Shown here: positions 56,709-64,000 of the stretch, piece by piece | Layout of the letters: each line of letters starts with the position of its first letter | Numbering within the stretch: the first letter of the stretch is position 1 | DNA from: Methylobacterium brachiatum | GTDB taxonomy: Bacteria; Pseudomonadota; Alphaproteobacteria; Rhizobiales; Beijerinckiaceae | DNA: 64,000 bases | Reading direction: 5' to 3' | Assembly (NCBI RefSeq): GCF_020523825.1 | Contig: NZ_JAJALK010000004.1 | Location: 434,001-498,000, forward strand | Position numbers and translations under genes: made by a program | The notes under the pieces: generated by a model | The model's input: the letters and a program-made list of their open reading frames with translations, nothing else | The model's database searches: none | What the model was told of the DNA's origin: nothing

Positions 56709-56862
56709 TCGCGGGCCACGACCGGGACACCGCCCGTCGCCGGACACGGCGGTGTCCCGCAATCCCGTGCGCTGTTCGGGACCCGCTCCGTCGTGGTATC
56801 AGCGGCCTCTCCCCCGACCCGCAGGACGACACCCGACGCGCGGGGCAATACGGATCTGGCAC

Positions 56863-57879
56863 GTGACGGTGGCTGAGACTTGCGGCGCACTCCCGGGATG
56901 GCGGTTCTCCGTCGCCCCGATGATGGACTGGACCGATCGGCACTGCCGGGCCTTCCACCGCACCCTGTCGGCGCGGGCGCGCCTCTACACCGAGATGGTC
57001 ACCACGGGCGCGGTGCTGCACGGGCCGCGTGAGCGGCTGCTCGGCTTCTCGGATCTGGAGCACCCGGTGGCGGTGCAGCTCGGCGGGTCCGATCCGGCCG
57101 AGCTGGCGCAGGCTGCGCGGATCGCCGCGGATTTCGGCTATGCCGAGATCAACCTCAATGTCGGCTGCCCGTCCGACCGGGTGCAGGACGGCCGTTTCGG
57201 CGCCTGCCTGATGCGCGAGCCGGCCCTGGTGGGCGATTGCGTGGCCGCCCTGAAGGCCGCGGTCTCCGTGCCGGTGACGGTCAAATGCCGGATCGGCGTC
57301 GACGACCAGGACCCCGAGGCGGCCCTCGACGCGCTCGCCGACGCGGTCGTGGCCGCCGGGGTGGACGGGCTGATCGTCCATGCCCGCAAGGCCTGGCTCC
57401 AGGGCTTGTCGCCCAAGGAGAACCGTGATGTGCCGCCCCTCGATTACGGCCGCGCCGCCCGGCTGAAGCGGCGGCTCGGCACCCTGCCGGTGGCGGTCAA
57501 TGGCGGCCTGCGCGACCTCGACGCCGCGCAAGACCGCCTCGCCGAGGTCGACGGCGTGATGGTCGGCCGCGCCGCCTATACCGAGCCGGCTCTGCTGCTC
57601 GGCGTCGATCCGACGCTGTTCGGCGTCGCCGCGCCGGTGCCCGACGCATTCGCGGCCGTGGAGGCGTTCGAGCCCTACATCGCCGACGTGCTCGCCCGCG
57701 GCGAGCGCCTGCACGCGGTGACCCGCCACATGCTCGGGCTGTTCAACGGCCGGCCCGGCGCCCGGGCCTTCCGGCGCCACCTCTCGACCCACGGGATGCG
57801 GCCGGATGCCGGGCTCCAGACCCTGCGGGATGCGGTGGCGACGGTCTCCCGCGACGTGCCGGAGGCCCGGGCGGCCTGA
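56863..57879 (+). CDS. dusA: tRNA-dihydrouridine synthase DusA
   Basis: 338 residues. SVAPMMDWTDRHCR at the N-terminus (FMN binding), INLNVGCPSDRVQDGRFGAC with catalytic C115, and HARKAWLQGLSPKENR typical of DusA. Reduces U20/U20a in tRNA. GTG 56863 is the likely start, as the codons upstream read non-homologous sequence. Confidence 0.92.
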   Translation: MTVAETCGALPGWRFSVAPMMDWTDRHCRAFHRTLSARARLYTEMVTTGAVLHGPRERLLGFSDLEHPVAVQLGGSDPAELAQAARIAADFGYAEINLNVGCPSDRVQDGRFGACLMREPALVGDCVAALKAAVSVPVTVKCRIGVDDQDPEAALDALADAVVAAGVDGLIVHARKAWLQGLSPKENRDVPPLDYGRAARLKRRLGTLPVAVNGGLRDLDAAQDRLAEVDGVMVGRAAYTEPALLLGVDPTLFGVAAPVPDAFAAVEAFEPYIADVLARGERLHAVTRHMLGLFNGRPGARAFRRHLSTHGMRPDAGLQTLRDAVATVSRDVPEARAA

Positions 57880-57891
57880 GAGCCACGCCCG

Positions 57892-58584
57892 TCAGGGCGG
57901 GCTCAGGATCAGCCGGTCACCCCGGACCTCGTAGGCGGAGAGGCGCGTCAGGAAGGTCTGGCCCAGCAGGTTGCCGGCGAGCGAGCCGGGCCGGGCCACC
58001 ATGGCGTTCACCCGCCGCTCGCTGATCGTGCCGACACGCAGCGAATCGAGCTGGATCGGCGCGGCATAGGCGATGCCGTTGGCCGTGGAGACCCGGGCGG
58101 TGAAATCGGCCGGCGCCGGGGTGATGCCGAGAGCCGCGGCGTTCTCGGCGGTCAGCACGACGCTGCTCGCCCCGGTATCGAACAGGAACGGCTGCACCCG
58201 GCCGTTGACCTCGGCCTCGACCCGGAAATCGCCGTCCGCACGGCGGGTGATCGTCACGGAGCCGCCGGGGCCGGACACGGCCGAGCCGGGCCGGAGATCG
58301 CCGAGCACCCGGGCGCCGACGCCCTGGAACCGGTCGCCGTAGCTGTAGCCGATCACCAGGGCGAGCCCGATCAGCGCCCAGGCGAAGAGCGCGCGCAGGT
58401 TCGGTCCGAGCGCGGACCGGAATTGCCGCCAGTAGCCGGCAACCACCAGGGCCAGGATGCCCCCCGTGGAGGCGAGGGCGGCGAGGTGGTCTGGCTCGAT
58501 CACGCCGCCGATGCTGTCGCTGCCGTCGCTGAGGACCAAAACGGCCGTGACCAGCGCGATGGCGGCAAGCCCGAGATAGATCAT
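57892..58584 (-). CDS. Clan AA (TIGR02281-type) membrane aspartic protease
   Basis: 230 residues. Three hydrophobic helices at the N-terminus (YLGLAAIALVTAVLVL, LAALASTGGILALVVAGY, LFAWALIGLALVIGY), then a retropepsin-like domain with FLFDTGASSVVL (D-T-G active site) and a closing GQTFLTRLSAYEVRGDRLIL. Periplasmic orientation likely. Overlaps the DUF1289 gene by 4 bases (ATGA). Confidence 0.87.
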   Translation of the reverse strand: MIYLGLAAIALVTAVLVLSDGSDSIGGVIEPDHLAALASTGGILALVVAGYWRQFRSALGPNLRALFAWALIGLALVIGYSYGDRFQGVGARVLGDLRPGSAVSGPGGSVTITRRADGDFRVEAEVNGRVQPFLFDTGASSVVLTAENAAALGITPAPADFTARVSTANGIAYAAPIQLDSLRVGTISERRVNAMVARPGSLAGNLLGQTFLTRLSAYEVRGDRLILSPP

Positions 58585-58793
58585 GACGGCAGCGGCTCCT
58601 CCAAGGACGTGAACCCGGCCCCGCGCATCCGGGCGCCAAGCCCGGCCATGATGGCCCGGCGCTTGGCTTCCGGCATCCCGCCCCAGGCGGCGATCTCGTC
58701 GCGGGTCCGGCCGCAGCCGCGGCACAGCCCGCTGGCGGCGTCGAGCACGCAGACCTTGGTGCAGGGGGACGAGGGCTTGGGCGCGGGCGACAT
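58581..58793 (-). CDS. DUF1289 small Cys-rich protein
   Basis: 70 residues with the DUF1289 pattern SPCTKVCVLDAASGLCRGCGRTRDE split here as SPCTKVCVLD then GLCRGCGRTRDEIAAWGGM. Four Cys probably bind a metal. Function unknown; coupled upstream of the aspartic protease. Confidence 0.88.
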   Translation of the reverse strand: MSPAPKPSSPCTKVCVLDAASGLCRGCGRTRDEIAAWGGMPEAKRRAIMAGLGARMRGAGFTSLEEPLPS

Positions 58794-58845
58794 CGCCGAT
58801 CCTTGGACGCGGGATCGTGGCTCGATCAAGGCCCGGGATGCCGCA

Positions 58846-59670
58846 TCAATCCGCCGAGGCCGCCACGAGGGCGAGCAGGGCGGCGATCTCGGCGATCTGC
58901 TGGCAGGCGCCGATCACGTCCCCGGTCTGGCCGCCGATCATGTGCCGGGCGAGGCGGGTCAGCGCGAGGGCCGCGAGGCCGGCGCACAGGATCATCAGCG
59001 CGACGCCGCGCAGCGGCAGGCCGAGGATCACGCCGCCGAGCGCCACCGCGAGACCGATCGCGAGGGCGACCCACAGGCTGGCGCGGTTCGGACGACCGAC
59101 CGCGGCGGAGAGGCCGCCGGGCCGGGCCGGCGGCAGCAGCACCATCGGGGCGAGGGCGGCGAGCCGCGACAGGGCGGCGACCAGGATCAGCGCGGTCGCG
59201 GCGGCGTAGCCGGTGCGGTCCAGCAGCGTCGCCAGCGCGCCGATGCGCAGCGCCAGCGCCAGGACCAGGGCCGCCCCGCCATAGGCGCCGATCCGGCTGT
59301 CGCGCATGATCTCCAGGCGCCGCTCGAGCGTGGCACCGCCGCCGAAACCGTCGGCGACGTCGGCCAGGCCATCCTCGTGGAGCGCGCCCGTGGCCAGGAC
59401 CATGACGGCCACCGCCAGGGTCGCGGCCAGGAACGGCCCGAGCCCGATCCACCAGCCCGCCGCCAGCACCAGGGCGGCGGGCAGCGCCAGGATCAAGCCA
59501 GCGAGCGGCAGCATCCGGGGCAGGGCGGTGAAATCGGGGACCCGATGCGGGTCCGGCTCACCGGGCAGTTGCGGCACGGGCAGGCGGGAGTAGAACCGCA
59601 GACACCCGGCGAGGTCGTAGAGGGCGCCGCGCCCGGGCCAATCGGCCTCCCCGCCGGTCTGCCTGTCCAT
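58846..59670 (-). CDS. cobS: Adenosylcobinamide-GDP ribazoletransferase CobS (CobV)
   Basis: 274 residues, inner-membrane enzyme. [11 protein letters not shown] entry block, [20 protein letters not shown] and [15 protein letters not shown] are diagnostic. Joins the alpha-ribazole to adenosylcobinamide-GDP in the last step of cobalamin synthesis. Divergent from cobT across 142 bases. No cobalamin riboswitch was seen between them. Confidence 0.93.
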   Translation of the reverse strand: MDRQTGGEADWPGRGALYDLAGCLRFYSRLPVPQLPGEPDPHRVPDFTALPRMLPLAGLILALPAALVLAAGWWIGLGPFLAATLAVAVMVLATGALHEDGLADVADGFGGGATLERRLEIMRDSRIGAYGGAALVLALALRIGALATLLDRTGYAAATALILVAALSRLAALAPMVLLPPARPGGLSAAVGRPNRASLWVALAIGLAVALGGVILGLPLRGVALMILCAGLAALALTRLARHMIGGQTGDVIGACQQIAEIAALLALVAASAD

Positions 59671-59812
59671 CGCGGCCTCTCGCCACCACCCGCCACCGCG
59701 CCCCGGTGGGGCGAGCCGATCGCGAACGGTCAGGCGGCGCAGAATCACTATAGTCGTCCCGATACGCCGTCGTCTCCCCGTTCGCGGGCGCCCACAGGAA
59801 ATCATCGCCGCC

Positions 59813-60850
59813 ATGACCGACGCCGCAAAGACAGATCCGGGCCCGTTCGACGATATCCGCAACCTGCTCAAGGCGATGCCGGGCCCAGACCGGGACGCCC
59901 AGGAGGCGGTGGCCGCAAGGGACGCGACCCTGACCAAGCCGGCGGGCTCCCTCGGACGGATGGAGGATCTCGTGTCCTGGCTGGCGGCCTGGCAGGGCAA
60001 GGCGCCCCCGAGCCTCGACCGGCCCCTGGTCTGCGTCTTCGCCGGCAGCCACGGGGTGACCCGCAAGGGCGTCTCGGCCTTCCCGGACGCGGTCAACCGG
60101 CAGATGCTCGACAATTTCGCCGCCGGCGGGGCGGCGATCAACCAGATCTGCGCCGCCTACGGTCTCGGCTTCAAGGTGTTCGACCTCGCCCTCGACATGC
60201 CGACCGGCGACATCACCGAGGGCCCGGCCCTGGACGAGCGCGCCACCGTGGCGACCATGGCGTTCGGCATGGAGGCGGTGGCCGCCGGCACCGATTGCCT
60301 CGGCATCGGCGAGATGGGCATCGGCAACACCACGGTGGCGGCCGCCCTCTACGCCGCCCTGTTCGGCGGCGAGCCCGCCCGCTGGGTCGGGCGCGGCACC
60401 GGAATCGATCAGGACGGCCTCGCCCGGAAGGTCGCGGCCGTGGAGGCGGCGCTCGCGCACCATGCCGGCCATCTCGGCGACCCGCTCCAGATGCTCGCCC
60501 GGCTCGGCGGCCGCGAGATCGCCGCCATGGCGGGGGCGATCCTGGCCGCGCGCCTGCAGCGCATCCCGGTGGTGATCGACGGCTACGTCGCCACCGCGGC
60601 GGCGGCGCTGCTCCACGCCGCCGACCCGTCGGCCCTCGACCATTGCCTGGCCGGCCACGTCTCCGCGGAGGGCGTCCACGCGGAGGTGCTGGAGCGGCTC
60701 GGCCTCGTGCCGCTGCTGGCGCTGGGGATGCGGCTCGGCGAAGGCTCGGGCGCCGGCATGGCGATCGGCCTGCTCAAGGGCGCGCTCGCCTGCCATACCG
60801 GCATGGCGACCTTCGCGCAGGCGGGGGTTTCCGGGAAGAGCGCCGGGTAG
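59813..60850 (+). CDS. cobT: NaMN:DMB phosphoribosyltransferase CobT (CobU)
   Basis: 345 residues. [37 protein letters not shown] and [14 protein letters not shown] are conserved CobT blocks. Makes alpha-ribazole phosphate for the lower ligand of cobalamin, feeding CobS. Confidence 0.94.
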   Translation: MTDAAKTDPGPFDDIRNLLKAMPGPDRDAQEAVAARDATLTKPAGSLGRMEDLVSWLAAWQGKAPPSLDRPLVCVFAGSHGVTRKGVSAFPDAVNRQMLDNFAAGGAAINQICAAYGLGFKVFDLALDMPTGDITEGPALDERATVATMAFGMEAVAAGTDCLGIGEMGIGNTTVAAALYAALFGGEPARWVGRGTGIDQDGLARKVAAVEAALAHHAGHLGDPLQMLARLGGREIAAMAGAILAARLQRIPVVIDGYVATAAAALLHAADPSALDHCLAGHVSAEGVHAEVLERLGLVPLLALGMRLGEGSGAGMAIGLLKGALACHTGMATFAQAGVSGKSAG

Positions 60851-60930
60851 GCGCGCGAGCCACGATTCGATGCTATATCGGGCGGAGCCGATAACGGATC
60901 CGTCGATCCCGCGTCCCTCCCACCAGAGCG

Positions 60931-61054
60931 CCTCATCCTGAGGTGGCGCAGCGAAGCGGATCCCTCGAAGGAGGGCTCCAGGACTTCGCGGCGGTCCCTG
61001 GAGGGCTCCTTCGAGGCCCGTCGATCTCCGATCGCCGGGCACCTCAGGATGAGG
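60931..61054. repeat. Dispersed palindromic repeat element
   Basis: About 124 bases: outer 14-bp arms CCTCATCCTGAGGT and ACCTCAGGATGAGG; inner near-perfect arms starting CCTCGAAGGAGGGCTCCAGG, with a GGG/CCC mismatch. This CCTCATCCTGAGG family is scattered in Rhizobiales genomes. Lies between cobT and queD. Confidence 0.8.
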
Positions 61055-61083
61055 GCGCGGGTGGGATCGCTACGAAAAAAACG

Positions 61084-61440
61084 ATGAACATCACCCAAGC
61101 CTTCACCTTCGAGGCGGCCCATCGGTTGCCGAACGTGCCCGCCACGCATCGCTGCCACCGGATGCACGGGCATTCCTACCGGGTCGAGCTCACCGTCTCC
61201 GGGCCCGTGGACCCGCATACGGGCTGGGTGATCGATTTCTACGACATCGAATCGATCTTCGGCCCGCTGCTGGCCCGGCTCGACCACCATTGCCTCAACG
61301 AGATCGAGGGGCTGGAGAACCCGACCGCCGAGAACATCGCGGCCTGGATCTGGCATCGCCTGCGGCCGGACCTGCCGGGGCTCGCCCGGGTGCGGGTCGC
61401 GGAGACGCCGATGTCCTGGGCCGAGTACGATGGCGACTGA
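61084..61440 (+). CDS. queD: 6-carboxytetrahydropterin synthase QueD
   Basis: 118 residues. Zinc ligands H13, H28, H30 (AAHRL and HGHSY), catalytic C24 (HRCHRM) and a closing SWAEY. Second step of queuosine synthesis. Overlaps queC by 11 bases. Confidence 0.94.
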   Translation: MNITQAFTFEAAHRLPNVPATHRCHRMHGHSYRVELTVSGPVDPHTGWVIDFYDIESIFGPLLARLDHHCLNEIEGLENPTAENIAAWIWHRLRPDLPGLARVRVAETPMSWAEYDGD

Positions 61441-62155
61441 AGCTGCGATCATCGGCGACCGCTCGGCGCTGGTGCTGTTCTCCGGCGGCCAGGATTCGGC
61501 CACCTGCCTCGCCTGGGCGCTCGACCGGTTCGACCATGTCGAGACCCTAGGGTTCGATTACGGCCAGCGCCACCGGGTCGAGCTCGACCGCCGGGCGGTC
61601 CTGCGCGCCGGCATGGGCCGCATCGACCCGGCCTGGGCGACGCGCCTCGGCGCGGATCACACGGTCGCCCTCGACGCTTTGGGCAAAATCTCCGAGACGG
61701 CGCTGACCCGGGATGCCGAGATCGGCTTCGCGGAATCGGGCCTGCCCAACACCTTCGTGCCCGGCCGCAACCTCGTGTTCCTGACCTTCGCGGCGGCGCT
61801 CGCCTATCGGCGCGGGATCCGGCACGTGGTCGGCGGCATGTGCGAGACCGACTATTCCGGCTATCCGGATTGCCGGGACGACACGATCAAGGCGCTGCAG
61901 GTCGCGCTGAACCTCGGCATGGAGCGGCGGTTCGTGCTGCACACGCCGCTGATGTGGCTCGACAAGGCGCAGACCTGGGGCCTCGCCGAGGATCTGGGCG
62001 GCCAGCCGCTGGTCGAGCTGATCGTCGAGGACAGCCACACCTGCTATCTCGGCGAGCGCGGGGCGCGCCATGCCTGGGGCTATGGCTGCGGCACCTGCCC
62101 GGCCTGCCGGCTGCGGGCGGACGGTTTTTCGCGGTTCACCGCCTCTGCGGCCTGA
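61430..62155 (+). CDS. queC: 7-cyano-7-deazaguanine synthase QueC
   Basis: 241 residues. PP-loop [17 protein letters not shown] at 15-31 and a C-terminal zinc set ([22 protein letters not shown]). Converts CDG to preQ0 with ATP and ammonia. Partner of queD; queE is not in the window. Its 3' end overlaps the convergent TetR gene by 20 bases. Confidence 0.94.
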   Translation: MATEAAIIGDRSALVLFSGGQDSATCLAWALDRFDHVETLGFDYGQRHRVELDRRAVLRAGMGRIDPAWATRLGADHTVALDALGKISETALTRDAEIGFAESGLPNTFVPGRNLVFLTFAAALAYRRGIRHVVGGMCETDYSGYPDCRDDTIKALQVALNLGMERRFVLHTPLMWLDKAQTWGLAEDLGGQPLVELIVEDSHTCYLGERGARHAWGYGCGTCPACRLRADGFSRFTASAA

Positions 62156-62708
62156 GACCGTCCACCAGCACCGCCAGCGTCCCCGAAAACGCCGCCGGGC
62201 TCGCGAACAGCCGCTCCATCAGCAGCGCCCCCTCCAGGGTGGCGATGACGTAGCGGGCGAGCACCGCAGGCTCTGGCCCGGACCGCACACTGCCATCCGC
62301 CTGCCCCGCGCGCAGCACCGCCTCCAGCCACGTGAGGTGCCCCTCGAAGAACGTCGCGATGTCGTGGCGCAGCCGCTCGGGCAGGGCCTCGCCCTCGATG
62401 GCGAGCGCCGCGCACAGGCAGCCGAGCCCCTGCTCGACGCCGCCGAGATAGAGCTGTCCATAGGCCGCGATCCGGCCCGGGCCGTCCGGTACGTCCGCGC
62501 GGATCGCCGCCAGGGCGGCGTCGTAGCGGTCGGCATAGGCCGCCACCAGGGCCGCACCGAGATCGACCTTGGTGGGGAAATGGTGGTGGATGCTCGCCTT
62601 GCGGATGCCCACCGCCTCGGCGAGGTCGGCGTAGCTGAACCCGGCAAAGCCGCGCCCCCGGACCAGGGTCTCGGCCTGATTCAGCAGCTCGGCGCGGGTG
62701 TCTCGCAT
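62136..62708 (-). CDS. TetR-family transcriptional regulator
   Basis: 190 residues. N-terminal HTH ([40 protein letters not shown]), variable ligand-binding C-domain. Divergent from the zinc hydrolase gene, with an inverted repeat 86 bases upstream of its ATG; it probably represses that gene or itself. Confidence 0.88.
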   Translation of the reverse strand: MRDTRAELLNQAETLVRGRGFAGFSYADLAEAVGIRKASIHHHFPTKVDLGAALVAAYADRYDAALAAIRADVPDGPGRIAAYGQLYLGGVEQGLGCLCAALAIEGEALPERLRHDIATFFEGHLTWLEAVLRAGQADGSVRSGPEPAVLARYVIATLEGALLMERLFASPAAFSGTLAVLVDGLRPQRR

Positions 62709-62793
62709 CGCTCGGACATCGTCTCTGCGGCTCGCGCGAACGTGTGACCGTCCGGCGCCCGTTCCCCAACATGCCACTTGACCGCCCAAAGAT

Positions 62794-62812
62794 CTACCTA
62801 CTTAATGGTAGG
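62794..62812. promoter_or_regulatory. Candidate TetR operator
   Basis: CTACCTACTTAATGGTAGG contains overlapping dyads CTACC...GGTAG and CCTAC...GTAGG. It lies in the divergent region between the TetR gene and the hydrolase gene, a position typical of TetR operators. Confidence 0.5.
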
Positions 62813-62915
62813 CAACTGAAAGCCCTCGCAAGTCGCCCGCTGCGCCATCGCGCCCGGCGGGACACGCCCGGCCATCGGGCATCTCGGGAGAGGCTTAAAA
62901 CAGGGAGGTTCCGGC

Positions 62916-63887
62916 ATGACGGCATCCGCCGTCCATCCAGGCGAATCCGCCGCCGCGGGCCGCACCCTGTCGCGGCGTCACGCCCTGTTCGCCGGCCTCT
63001 GCCTGTGCTGCCTGCCGACCCTGGGACGCGCCACCGAGAGCTTCACGATGGAGGAGGTCGGCCCAGGCATCTTCATGCGCCAGGGCCTGACCGCCGACGC
63101 CACCGCCGACAACGCCGACGCCATCGCCAATATCGGTTTCCTCATCGGCCGGGACGGCGTGCTCGTCACCGAGACCGGCGGCAGCCTCGCGGACGGCCAG
63201 TGGTTGCGGGCCGAGATCGCCAAGCGCACCAGCAAGCCGATCACCCATGTGGTGCTCACTCATGTCCACCCGGATCACGTCTTCGGGGCCGGGGCCTTCG
63301 TGCAGGACAAGCCGGTCTTCATCGGCCACGCCAAGCTCGCCGAGGCCCTGGGCGCGCGGGGGGAGTTCTACCGCCAGCGCTTGGTCGAGCTGCTCGGCGA
63401 GGCGCGCACCGGGCCGGTCATCTACCCGACCCTGAGCGTCGCCGACACCGCCGAGATCGACCTCGGCGACCGGCGCCTGACCTTCACGGCCCACGGGCCG
63501 GCCCATACCAGCTGCGACCTGTCGATGCGCGATTCCGGCAGCGGCCTGCTATTCCCAGCGGACCTGCTGTTCGTGAACCGGATCCCGTCGCTGGACGGCA
63601 GCCTGCGGGGCTGGCTCAAGGAGATCGAGCGGCTGAAGGCCATGGGGGCGACCCGGGCGGTGCCGGGCCACGGGCCGGTCTCGGTCGATCTCGCCCCGGC
63701 GCTCGCCGACCTCTCCGGCTACCTGACGGCCCTGCGCGACGGCACCCGCGCGGCCATCGCCAAGGATGTCCCGATCGAGAAGGCGGTGGCCAGCGTCGCC
63801 CAGGACCAGCGGGACAAGTGGGCCCTGTTCGACACCTATAACGGCCGCAACGTCACCGTGGCCTACCAGGAACTCGAGTGGGAATAG
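62916..63887 (+). CDS. Tat-exported zinc MBL-fold hydrolase (quinoprotein relay system type)
   Basis: 323 residues. Twin-arginine signal (LSRRHALFAGLCLCC, R20-R21), then a metallo-beta-lactamase domain with H116-x-H118-x-D120-H121 (LTHVHPDH), and HTSCDLSMRD, VPGHGPVSV. This matches the quinoprotein relay system zinc metallohydrolase family found in PQQ-dependent methylotrophs. GGGAGG precedes ATG 62916. It is followed by a secreted protein gene. Confidence 0.82.
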   Translation: MTASAVHPGESAAAGRTLSRRHALFAGLCLCCLPTLGRATESFTMEEVGPGIFMRQGLTADATADNADAIANIGFLIGRDGVLVTETGGSLADGQWLRAEIAKRTSKPITHVVLTHVHPDHVFGAGAFVQDKPVFIGHAKLAEALGARGEFYRQRLVELLGEARTGPVIYPTLSVADTAEIDLGDRRLTFTAHGPAHTSCDLSMRDSGSGLLFPADLLFVNRIPSLDGSLRGWLKEIERLKAMGATRAVPGHGPVSVDLAPALADLSGYLTALRDGTRAAIAKDVPIEKAVASVAQDQRDKWALFDTYNGRNVTVAYQELEWE

Positions 63888-63928
63888 TCTTTCGAGCCTC
63901 CATATTGAGACCAACCGGGAGAAACGCC

Positions 63929-64000
63929 ATGACGCTCAAGACCGCCCACGCGGCAGCGCTCGCCCTCATCCTCGCCACCACCGCCCTGGCGGGCCCCGTC
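63929..64000 (+). CDS. Start of a secreted protein gene (truncated at window end)
   Basis: 24 codons: signal peptide MTLKTAHAAALALILATTAL then AGPV. GGGAG precedes the ATG. Position beside the zinc hydrolase suggests a quinoprotein-associated SoxYZ-like carrier or binding protein, but too little is present to decide. Confidence 0.6.
   Translation, partial: MTLKTAHAAALALILATTALAGPV

Noticed and set aside
59671..59812. Cobalamin riboswitch between cobS and cobT
   Set aside because: No B12-box-like sequence seen, and 142 bases is short for it.
1..64000. CRISPR array or tRNA genes
   Set aside because: No regular repeat-spacer pattern and no tRNA-like T-loop (GGTTCGAATCC type) in a fitting context was found by eye.

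Overview
The window is high-GC alphaproteobacterial DNA, most likely from Methylobacterium or a close relative. The evidence is a formaldehyde-activating-enzyme paralogue, a quinoprotein-relay zinc hydrolase with a downstream secreted partner, a LovK/LovR-type light-sensing pair, an ImuA-ImuB-DnaE2 mutasome under GTTC-N7-GTTC SOS boxes, and Rhizobiales-style dispersed palindromes. No tRNA, rRNA or CRISPR array was recognised.

Positions 1 to about 27,060 are the right-hand part of an integrated island that begins outside the window. Its right edge is a large serine recombinase (25257-26996, minus) that abuts a comEC gene cut just before the conserved SISGLHM motif. The island has accessory content: an SbcD/SbcC operon led by a small phosphoesterase, a three-Cys-motif (DUF5131)/TcmP pair, a dGTPase overlapping a nucleotidyltransferase, tandem serine recombinases (one truncated with its catalytic Ser changed to Ala, the other carrying an IS5-type DUF4096-like tail), a divergent winged-helix/PIN pair around a palindrome, a soluble FtsH-like AAA+ Zn protease, a phosphoesterase with a small partner, two KfrA-like DNA-binding proteins, and an AvcD-type anti-phage dCTP deaminase overlapping a DUF488-like gene. 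Two nucleotide-depletion enzymes (dGTPase and dCTP deaminase) together with SbcCD suggest a defence island. Long stretches between genes (10.6-12.0 kb and 16.5-18.1 kb) show no convincing gene.

Positions 27,060 to 64,000 look like core chromosome: the comEC remnant convergent with lexA; heme oxygenase; a lipoprotein; an atypical NRAMP transporter; a Fae-like protein; a Uma2 nuclease; lovR-lovK; a cytochrome P460-like protein; a low-GC patch with tiny membrane peptides (36.9-37.5 kb); dnaE2-imuB-imuA; a collagen-like secreted protein; a flavoprotein interrupted in frame by a palindromic element; efflux genes (DHA2 MFS, SMR); terC; an amidase next to a DjlA-like co-chaperone; an isolated ureE with a His-rich tail; a frameshifted pseudogene; an outer-membrane barrel protein; an SDR; dusA; an aspartic protease with DUF1289; divergent cobS/cobT; queD-queC; and a TetR regulator divergent from the Tat-exported zinc hydrolase.

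The LexA regulon is visible twice: an SOS box precedes lexA itself and another precedes imuA. Family assignments rest on motifs read from translated sequence, without database searches.
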